A stretch of DNA of 17,430 nt from Chromera velia (taxonomy: Eukaryota; Sar; Chromeraceae): the NCBI GenBank assembly GCA_018398765.1, contig JAHBMJ010002616.1, forward strand, positions 1 to 17,430, written 5' to 3'. Position numbers and translations under genes: made by a program. The notes beneath the pieces are model-generated. The model saw nothing but the letters and a program-made list of their open reading frames with translations. It was not told the DNA's origin and made no database searches. Positions 1 through 7,237 of this stretch are shown here, piece after piece. The first letter of the stretch is position 1, and the number at the start of each line of letters is the position of its first letter.

Positions 1-36
<36 letters not shown>
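1..36. repeat. Poly-C homopolymer tract at window start
   Basis: The first 36 bases are all C. The tract runs directly into CA/CT microsatellite. It could be a genuine homopolymer or an artefact at a contig edge, and the sequence alone cannot tell. Confidence 0.9.
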
Positions 37-526
37 ACACACCTAGTACACGCACACACTCCCACACCCACCCTCCCTAGCACCCTCCCACCCACGCGCA
101 CACACACACATACACACACACACACACACTCTCACACACACCCTCTCACACTCTCTCTCACACTCTCTCTCTCACACTCTCCCTCATTCTCTCTCTCTCA
201 CTCACACTCTCACTCTCTCTCACACACACACACTCTCTCTCTCACTCTCTCACACCCTCTCTCACAATCTCCCTCACTCTCTCTCTCACACTCTCTCTCA
301 CTATCTCTCTCACTCTCTCTCTTTTAAAGTCTCTCTTACACTCTCTCTTTCACTCTCGCTCTCATACTCTTTCTCTTTCACAGTTTCTCTCACACTCTCT
401 CTCACACACCCTCTCTCACGCTCTCTCTCACACCCTCTCTCACACTCTCTCGCTCACTCTCTGTCACGCTCTCTCACTCTCTCTCTCACGCTCTCTCTCA
501 CACCCTCTCTCACACTCTCTCTTTCA

Positions 527-561
<35 letters not shown>

Positions 562-715
562 GCTCTCTCTCACCTTTTCTCTCACGCTCTCTCTATCTCA
601 CTCTCTCTTTCTCTCTCTCTCTCATGCACACACACACGCGTCCACAAACGCACGCACGCACGCACACCGTCTCTCTCATACACAAGCACGCTCTCCTTCT
701 TTCTCACACGTGCGT

Positions 716-753
<38 letters not shown>

Positions 754-757
754 CACA

Positions 758-801
<44 letters not shown>

Positions 802-980
802 CGACACGCACAACCACACACACACACACACACACACACACACCGCCCGGGCCCACACACCCATACACACGTCCACACACGCCCACACACACGCGCGCGC
901 GCGCGTCCACAAAGTTTAACGCACGCACCCACGCCGTCTCTTTCTCTCACACAAGAACGCTCTCTTCTCACACGCGCAAG

Positions 981-1022
<42 letters not shown>
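37..1022. repeat. CT/CA/GA microsatellite block (about 1 kb)
   Basis: This is almost uninterrupted pyrimidine-rich simple sequence on the plus strand. (CA)n, (CT)n and mixed CTCTCACA blocks dominate 37-640. A run of (CA)n followed by (GA)n lies at about 716-800, with further (CA)n at about 813-842 and 984-1020. Reading frames on both strands here encode only His-Thr, Ser-Leu or Cys-Val periodic peptides and are products of the repeat, not genes. A short CG-alternating run near 893-905 is the only compositional break. I see no gene in this stretch. Confidence 0.95.
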
Positions 1023-1118
1023 AGTTTGAGTTCCCCCATTGTTTTTCTCTCTGCATTCACATCTTGCATGATCCCTCCATTTTCCCTTTTGCTGCCCTTT
1101 CGCTGTATGTAACAGTAG

Positions 1119-1697
1119 CTAGAGCTTCGTTGAAGCTTTCTGCGCGTTGTAGTACGCCATGTTCAGGAAGAACTGAGTGTTGTGTGATCGTGTACAGATA
1201 GAAGCAAAAGAAGAGATGCAGTGCAAGCTGGGTAAACAGAGAGATAGATAAGAAAGAAAGGAGGAGAAAAAGTTGGATGTGCATGCGCAGAGAGACAAAG
1301 CGAGAGACCAAGCACGCTGCGTATGTGGAGAGAAAAAAAAACTTAATTGAAGCGGCATGCGTTTACATGAGTGAGTCGACCGACCGGGGTCAGAGATCAG
1401 AAGGGCCTCTTGCCGTTTGAGAAGGATGTTCTCCTTCTCACGCAGAAGTAAGAGCTCTCGGCGCCGATCTTGAAGCTCTCCCTCGAGATGGGTCTGCTGT
1501 TTTTGGAAGTAGAGGGGCCCATGGACTTCAAGGCTGCGCTCAGAGTCTTTCCCTTCCGCAATGGCCACGAGATTCGCCCTCACCATGCCCATCTCTCGGC
1601 TTACCCCCTGAATTTCTTCTTGGACTTTTTTGATCTCAACATCCAACTTCTCCATCTTTGCATACCCTTTCCCCCCCCCCAATTGCCCCTCCGTCAT
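1119..1697 (-). CDS. Coiled-coil reading frame, possible detached C-terminus of the upstream gene
   Basis: This frame begins at ATG 1697-1695. The first ~100 residues form a strongly heptad-like, charged helix (EIKKVQEEIQ near the start, LREKENILLKRQEALL near residue 95), typical of a coiled coil. After about residue 108 it turns into Ser/Cys/Phe-rich sequence that does not look coding, so the true end may be earlier, or reached by splicing. The same frame stays open upstream of the ATG through the G9 tract (plus-strand C at 1806-1814) to a stop at 1848-1850. The upstream 614-codon gene dies at 1796 just after that tract, in the neighbouring frame. One extra G in the tract would fuse the two. 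Long coiled coils of this style occur in several algal and oomycete families (crinkler-type proteins among them), but I cannot assign one. Confidence 0.5.
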   Translation of the reverse strand: MTEGQLGGGKGYAKMEKLDVEIKKVQEEIQGVSREMGMVRANLVAIAEGKDSERSLEVHGPLYFQKQQTHLEGELQDRRRELLLLREKENILLKRQEALLISDPGRSTHSCKRMPLQLSFFFSPHTQRAWSLALSLCACTSNFFSSFLSYLSLCLPSLHCISSFASICTRSHNTQFFLNMAYYNAQKASTKL

Positions 1698-1795
1698 AGA
1701 TTCGTTTTCAAAGACCGAGTGATCATTTGCGAGAGCATACAGAAGGGGTCTTGGGGTGGGTGCTTCAGTGACTCTCCCTGAAGGAAGTGTCCTTG

Positions 1796-3640
1796 TCAGA
1801 CTCCTCCCCCCCCCGGGGACAACAGAGAGCCTGACAAAGACAGAGGATCAAGACCCGTCAGGGGACTGCCGCACTTTCCAGCAACAACGGGGACATCGGA
1901 TTCAAACACAAAGCCGTGGGGAAGTTGCTCAACCGACCCGAGCGATCCCGGAGGCGCCGACGTCCACCCGGTCCATGAAATTGCCCTTCCGTGGTGCGGC
2001 CACGGCTTCACTACAGGGATTTCTGTCTCGTCCATCTCCCCATAGGTGCACTTCCCCTGACGATCGTGTAAGAATGCAGATCCCTCAAATCTTAATACAT
2101 CCTTTGGCTTGCAGTCAGCAAAGACGACTCTGAACCCTCCCTTATCCAGAACTCTTCCCTTCAAGAGCTCTTTCAACTCTGTTACACCCGCAATCTGCTC
2201 TCTTTTCCATACTGGAGTGCACAATTCGAATTCGGGATGCAAAACCAGCAAACCGTGGATCAAGGGTGTAAAGTTGATCCAGATAAAGTCCAGAGAGAGG
2301 AAAGAACACAGTCCATGCTCAAGCAAATCCACTACCCCCTTTCTTCCATCCTCCCGCCACACCACTACCTTGAGCATGCAGGAATCGTGGAGCAGATCAT
2401 TCCATTCCTGCACCCCAATATCTGCTTCTCCTACCACACTCCAGCGTACGCAGAGCTCTGGCGAGTCTGCAACATTCTGCGACGAGGGGAGAGGGGTGGC
2501 CTCGCTAGACACGGCAGCAGATACAGTCGAGGGAACGGGCTCCTTCTTTTGGTTCGGCACAATCTTTGGAGTTTGGAATTGGGGCACACGGGCGGAGGCT
2601 GAGGCTGCTGCGGTTGGCTTGACCAGGGGAATCAGGGACACGGGAGGACGGCCCATCGGAGTGCGACCAGGAGAGACAGCCGCTCTCTTCACACCTGCCG
2701 TCGCCCTCTCACTTTCCTGAGGCTGGGCCTCACGACCAGACCCGAGAGGGCTGAAGATTTTGAACGTTCCCTCGGTAGGTGAATCGATCTTGAGACCTCT
2801 GACGACCACGTAGAGGGTCACCGTGTCTCCATCAACGCGCACTGTCTCGAATCTGTCCCCTTCAAAGTCCATGGGGGGCTCGTGGGCAACGTGGCCTACA
2901 GACATGAAGAGGAGAGAAGGATTTCGGGTGTGGTGAGACAGAAAAAAACAACCCTCCACGCACTCGGTCCCCATCTCTATCTGCACACAGGATGCAGAGG
3001 CTGCCTCTGCGGGTGTCCAGTCTTCTCTGACGAAATTCCACCACACACTGACGGGAGCCTCCTTTCTTGGCCCAGCAGGCACAGATTTCTGCCTCTTACG
3101 CACGGGGCCACTCCCCGCTGGCGACACTTCCTCTTTGTCGGGGCTCCCAAACTTTGAAGGGGAAGCCCGGCGGCTGCCACCGGCACTGCTTTCTGGTGCG
3201 CTTTCTGGGCCAGACTCTCCATTCTCTGAGTTCTTTTTCCCCCCTCCGCCACTCTTCTTCCCCTTCGCCTTCAAGTTCAGAACCACCAACTCAGGGCGCT
3301 CCCCCACCAAAAGCTCATACCCTCTGTTGACTGCTACACCAAAAAGATGTACAGCATCAGGGAGTTTAATTGCTTTCCTCGTGGCTTGAGCTGCCAGAAA
3401 CTCAACGGGGATGTTGTGGGACGGCCCAGAAGGCAGCAAACAACGAACCAAGTCGGCGAAGGCTTTCGGCCTCATCTTCTTGTGCGACATGAATAACAAC
3501 AGCCGCCGTCCATTGTTCTCAAACGAAATCCCAGTGTTTAGCTTTCCGGAGTCCATACTTGTCTGGAACGCCGATTGCCAGCTCCCCTGAGGAATTGCTA
3601 GGGAGGAGACATCTACAGAAGCGAATCTTTGGTGCACCAT
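1796..3640 (-). CDS. Uncharacterised 614-residue protein with low-complexity linkers and a basic NLS-like patch
   Basis: This is the longest clean reading frame in the window. ATG 3640-3638 is the first ATG after an in-frame TAA upstream, so the 5' end looks complete unless introns exist; a GTG 12 bases upstream is an unlikely start. Three probably folded segments (residues ~1-127, ~196-297, ~396-590) are separated by Gly/Ser/Lys-rich and Pro/Ala/Ser-rich linkers (~128-195, ~298-395). The first linker has a basic cluster, PVRKRQK at ~179-185, compatible with nuclear localisation. Segments 1 and 2 share a loosely similar pattern, LLLFMSHKK near residue 47 and LLFMSVGH near residue 243, which hints at a repeated fold. 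No signal peptide or membrane span is evident. I do not recognise a catalytic motif or family. The end is suspicious because the last codons read a G9 tract and stop immediately after it; a one-base slip would continue into the coiled-coil frame at 1119-1697. It could be a host gene or an accessory ORF of an unrecognised mobile element. Confidence 0.7.
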   Translation of the reverse strand: MVHQRFASVDVSSLAIPQGSWQSAFQTSMDSGKLNTGISFENNGRRLLLFMSHKKMRPKAFADLVRCLLPSGPSHNIPVEFLAAQATRKAIKLPDAVHLFGVAVNRGYELLVGERPELVVLNLKAKGKKSGGGGKKNSENGESGPESAPESSAGGSRRASPSKFGSPDKEEVSPAGSGPVRKRQKSVPAGPRKEAPVSVWWNFVREDWTPAEAASASCVQIEMGTECVEGCFFLSHHTRNPSLLFMSVGHVAHEPPMDFEGDRFETVRVDGDTVTLYVVVRGLKIDSPTEGTFKIFSPLGSGREAQPQESERATAGVKRAAVSPGRTPMGRPPVSLIPLVKPTAAASASARVPQFQTPKIVPNQKKEPVPSTVSAAVSSEATPLPSSQNVADSPELCVRWSVVGEADIGVQEWNDLLHDSCMLKVVVWREDGRKGVVDLLEHGLCSFLSLDFIWINFTPLIHGLLVLHPEFELCTPVWKREQIAGVTELKELLKGRVLDKGGFRVVFADCKPKDVLRFEGSAFLHDRQGKCTYGEMDETEIPVVKPWPHHGRAISWTGWTSAPPGSLGSVEQLPHGFVFESDVPVVAGKCGSPLTGLDPLSLSGSLLSPGGGGV

Positions 3641-3652
3641 GGAGCTCGACAC

Positions 3653-4053
3653 GGTTGGGAAAGAGAGTTATCATATGTATTTTTGAATACTGCTAAATCA
3701 GCACACCCCAGCCAGCACGACGACCATCGTGAATGGGCTGATGCTTTACTAGGAAATCAATTCCTTGGACTATTTTGGACTCGTTCAGTCAACTCCGTGA
3801 TGCTCCCTCAAATTGGAACTCAATTCGATCACTTCATTTTTTTTTTCTCTTTGTAGATCGGTGATGATCGGTGTGGAGACGCATGGAGACGCACGTATGG
3901 GTCAATCTGTTTGTAGATCCGGGAAAATCGGTGTGGAGATGCGAGACGCAAAATGGCTTAATTGTCCAAAGAAAGTGCATAATTTCGCGCGCTTTCGCGC
4001 GCGCGCGCGGACGTGCATATGCCTAGGAATTTAAAGGCGATGTGCATGTGCCC
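3653..4053. other. Spacer with a short imperfect tandem duplication
   Basis: I see no credible coding sequence here. Two imperfect copies of a ~60-bp unit begin at 3851 and 3911; both open with TTGTAGATC and continue to ATCGGTGTGGAGA. A (CG)n-like alternating run lies at about 3988-4010 (CGCGCGCTTTCGCGCGCGCG). Small plus-strand reading frames crossing this stretch lack any recognisable domain. Confidence 0.6.
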
Positions 4054-5022
4054 CCAAAGCCGAAAGTGAGCCGACTTATTCTTTAAGGAAAAAAAAATCG
4101 GCGTTAGAGGTTAGAGGCAGGAGTTAGGTATTAGATGTCGATTGTGTCAGAGACCGATAGTGAGCTCGACTTCTTTCGAAACTAGCTGACTGTACACTAC
4201 TGCACATAAAAAAAACTTGGGGCAATTTGATGAAAGGGTCAATTACTAAGCTAAAAGTAAGCCTAACTTCTTTTTTAAAAAGAAAATTCGGCGTTGCGGG
4301 TCTAATGTAAAACGGATAGTGAGCTTGACTTCTTTCAAAAGTTAAGGCAATTTGACGGAAGGGTCAATCACTGGGCCAAAAGTGAGCCTGACTTCTTTTT
4401 TAAAAAGAAAATTCGGTGTTGCGGGTCTAATGTAAAATGGATAGTGAGCTGGACTTCTTTCGAAACTTAGGGCAATTTGATGAAAAGGTCAATCACTGGG
4501 CTAAAAGTGAGCCGACTTATTTTTTGAAAAAGAAAATTTGGCGTTGCGGGTCTAATGTAAAATGGAGATTCTAGGTAAATTAAACCGATAGTGAGCTCGA
4601 CTTCTTTCGAATTTTGGGGCAATTTGACGAAAGGGACAATCATTAAGCCAAAAGTGAGCCCGACATCTTTTTTTTTAAAAAAAATCGGCGTTGCGGGTCT
4701 AATGTAAAATGGATAGTGGTCTCGATTTCTTTCGAAACTTGGGGCAATTTGACGAAAGGGAGAATCATTAAGCCAAAAGTGAGCCCGACATCTTTTTTTA
4801 AAAAAAAAATCGGCGTTACGGGTCTAATGTAAAATGGATAGTGGTCTCAACTTCTTTCGAAACTTGGGGCAATTTGATGAAAGGGATAATCATTAAGCCA
4901 AAAGTGAGCCCGACATCTTTTTAAAAAAGAAAAATCGGCGTTACGGGTCTAATGTAAAACGGATAGTGGTCTTGACTTCTTTCGAAACTTAGGGCAATTT
5001 GCTGAGAAGTACCGAGAGGGTC
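4054..5022. repeat. Tandem satellite, 125-bp period, about six good units
   Basis: The anchor GGCAATTT recurs at 4221, 4346, 4471, 4618, 4743, 4868 and 4993, giving spacings of 125, 125, 125, 147, 125, 125. The single long unit carries an extra ~22 bases (containing GATTCTAGGTAAATTAAACC) near 4565-4588. Each unit contains AAAAGTGAGCC, a T-run followed by an A-run (self-complementary), TCGGCGTTGCGGGTCTAATG, GGATAGTG and CTTCTTTCGAAAC. A diverged partial unit precedes the array (4054-4220), and a decayed stub continues to about 5022. Neighbouring units differ mainly by substitutions, so the array expanded by unequal exchange. It has no open reading frame. Confidence 0.93.
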
Positions 5023-5035
5023 AAAAATTCAGGCT

Positions 5036-5116
5036 GTGACATGAATGCTCGTAGCCGCGCCGCCTCTAAGCATTAGCGTGGGCCGGTCAGTGGTGTTGAG
5101 AGAACACATAAGCCTG
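5036..5116 (+). repeat. Left part of a short dispersed repeat, split by the retroelement insertion
   Basis: This stretch aligns almost without gaps to 14432-14515, sharing GAATGCTCGTAGC, GCGCCGCCT, GCGTGGGCC and, at its end, GCCTG. The similarity stops exactly where the retroelement begins. Its continuation is found on the far side of the insertion at 13142-13351. Strand is given by reference to the unsplit copy and is otherwise arbitrary. Confidence 0.85.
5112..5116. other. Left target-site duplication GCCTG
   Basis: GCCTG directly abuts the first base of the retroelement (5117) and recurs at 13142-13146 on the other side. The unsplit repeat has a single GCCTG at 14511-14515. This is the pattern expected of a 5-bp duplication generated on insertion. 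The right end has a few bases of microhomology (TGC), so the boundary is uncertain by 1-3 bases. Confidence 0.7.
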
Positions 5117-5701
5117 TAATGCAGATTCTAGGAAATGGATAGTCTCTTCAAACAGCTGAGATCTTATGTTGTCTGTGCATGAATGTGTTGGTAAGAGCAC
5201 ATAGTCAATTTACCATAATCCAGTACAATCCAACAGGCTGCTGTCTGATTCAATTGCAATTCATCGAATACATGCTAATTAACTGACATACAAAAAATGC
5301 ATGCATGTAAAAAAACTTCGGAGACTGATTCAGAAGCTTTGTATACATGCCGAGCTAAACATTAATAGCTCGAAATCAGCATGCCAATTAATCGCAGTAT
5401 TACGTCGATCCTTGCAAGCTAATGGATAGACTGTAGGTATAATTAGAGAACACACGTAGTATCCCGCGCACAACGCCCCTCCATATCCATACCGTTGTCT
5501 TTTGTTTATCGCTGACGGTTCTTAGGTGCACTTGCGGAAGCAAATGACAACAAAAGGCTGTAACGTTGGAAATCAGTCATATGTAGATTATTTTAGGACA
5601 AAACAAAGAAAGGACAAACACACCTTCCAAAGAGAATGAAGGCCATTATCACTAGTCCGACGGACTGTAGACATGAACAAATCAAGTAAAAACGAAACAG
5701 G
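5117..5701 (-). other. 3' noncoding region of the long PLE unit
   Basis: These 585 bases lie between the RT stop (TAG, 5704-5702) and the element's 3' terminus, which reads ...CATTA on the sense strand. They are 94-95% identical, by eye, to 10936-11520. A short near-perfect palindrome, AGTCCGACGGACT, sits at 5654-5666 and is kept in the other copy at 11473-11485. I found no hammerhead core (CTGANGA...GAAA), poly(A) tail or open frame. In PLE dimers the equivalent part of the upstream copy can supply the promoter. Confidence 0.7.
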
Positions 5702-7237
5702 CTATCTCAGAATATACAACTCCAAAAACAGAAAAGTGAGTTCGTCAACCAAGACAACCGCAGATGCATTACAAGAAAGAAGGGTCCGGATAAGATGAGA
5801 GGATATTAGGCCCTTCTTGGCCGAAATAGAAGGAACACAGGAGAAAGCATGCATCAAACGCAATCTACGAAGTGAAGGTAGGTTAGGAAAAGACGACCAT
5901 CCTCCAGAAATAGACAACAGAGAAAAAGCAACCAACTCACGAAAAAAATTAAGAAGAACATCCCGGTTAGGATTAACAGCAGCAAAAAGCAAAATTAAAG
6001 GAGATTCCGGTAAAGAAAAAAGACGTAGACTAAGCACCATAGGTCCCTTTTTATGTTTTAAAACGCATGCAGGACTGTAGAAGTCTTCCTCAAGTAACTT
6101 TTCCATCATGGGGTCATTCGGCACGTTACTTATGCCACAGTCAGAGCTAAAAACAATCGTTCTATCGTCCATGTATCTCCCTGTCATCCATTTCTCCCCC
6201 CCCCATGAATGCTTCGATCTCATCAATGCAACAGAGTATTCTTTCCATACAGCAAAAAATCGGGCCCCACCAGGAGAGCAAGGACTCCCTTGAGGAAACC
6301 CTTCATGCTGTCTGACCATCTTCCCTCGAACCCGAATTACATTCAAAACAAAATCAAAATTAATTATACGAGTCAGCATATCAAGAGGGTAAGGAAGTGC
6401 ATTCGCGTAATTGTAGTGGGAGCATAAAAAAGCAAAAGGTTTTAAGTAACGTCTCCGAGAATACTACTTCTCACCCTCTCCCGGACCCGCCTCCTTAATA
6501 CAAAAAGACTTATGAGTGGGCAACACAACAAAACGATATCTAGAGGAAGAATGAATGAAATGAACAAAGTCATTCAAACAAGAAAGAAAATCAGCTCTAA
6601 GTAGAGAAGGAAAAAATGCTTTTATGTCGTCCACCAGCAGACCAAGTCCACCCTAAGGCCAATACGAATTAGAAAAAAGATAAGAGCCACGATCTGCAAG
6701 TCTCCCAAACCCTGAATTAAAGATCCCAACCTTATCCTGAAAAGCAAAGACAGAGTCAAAGTCACAATGCGGCGAAAAGTAAGAAAGACAACCATTCAAA
6801 GCCTTACAAAGGAAAGAAAAAATCTCACGTCTGGCGTATCTCTTATAAGATACCAATGGCTTGTACTTCAAAGAGGACCAAGACTCAAGGAGATCCCCCT
6901 CAACTCCCCAAGACTTACGTTTCACCCAAAAGATCCCAATCCCAAAGTGGTGTTTCTTTCTATCAAATTTCTTGAACTGATTCAAAAAAGACACCCATGC
7001 ATCCTTTTTATTCGGAAAACCATTCTCCAGAAGGTCTAGAGAAGCAGAAAATTCACGCTCTCCAATTCTTCCATAAGAAGAATCAAAAAGAAAAGCTCTC
7101 GCCACTGCCTCAATGTATTTTCCTTTACACAAAAAAGCCAGATCTCCTCTAGCCTTGTCAACTGGCACAACCGCTAGAGTAGTCAATAACCTTCTTATTG
7201 CCACAGACTTCCTTGGGACGGCCGGCCCCTTTCTCAT
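5702..7237 (-). pseudogene. PLE reverse transcriptase, long unit (nonsense-broken)
   Basis: The frame ends at TAG 5704-5702 and runs upstream to a TAA at 7240-7238 that reads CAA in the other copy. Internal TAGs at 6655-6653 and 6466-6464 correspond to CGG and TGG in the other copy. Motifs in sense order are VDKARGD...KGKYIEAV (PLE/telomerase-like motif 1), KYKPLVSYKRYARREI (motif 2), a ~50-residue segment where the finger insertion would lie, VDDIKAFFPSL (motif A, 6634-6602), GFPQGSPCSPG (motif B) and YMDD (motif C, 6175-6164). Both aspartates of YMDD are intact here. The order of motifs and the DK...Y box are typical of PLE RTs. It would copy element RNA at an endonuclease nick by target-primed reverse transcription. 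The open frame overlaps the end of the endonuclease/linker frame by about 80 bases in the +1 frame. Confidence 0.88.

Noticed and set aside
624-1112. Several 70-160 codon reading frames on both strands
   Set aside because: They translate CA/CT/GA repeats into His-Thr, Cys-Val or Ser-Leu periodic peptides; they are simple-sequence artefacts.
4054-5022. CRISPR array
   Set aside because: The period is 125 bases with whole-unit similarity and no constant-repeat/unique-spacer pattern; this is a satellite.
5117-5701. Hammerhead ribozyme in the PLE 3' or pseudo-LTR region
   Set aside because: No CTGANGA...GAAA core was found on the sense strand; permuted PLEs are reported to lack canonical hammerheads.
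5817-7039. Plus-strand ORFs opposite the RT
   Set aside because: They are antisense shadows of the conserved RT frame with no domain of their own.
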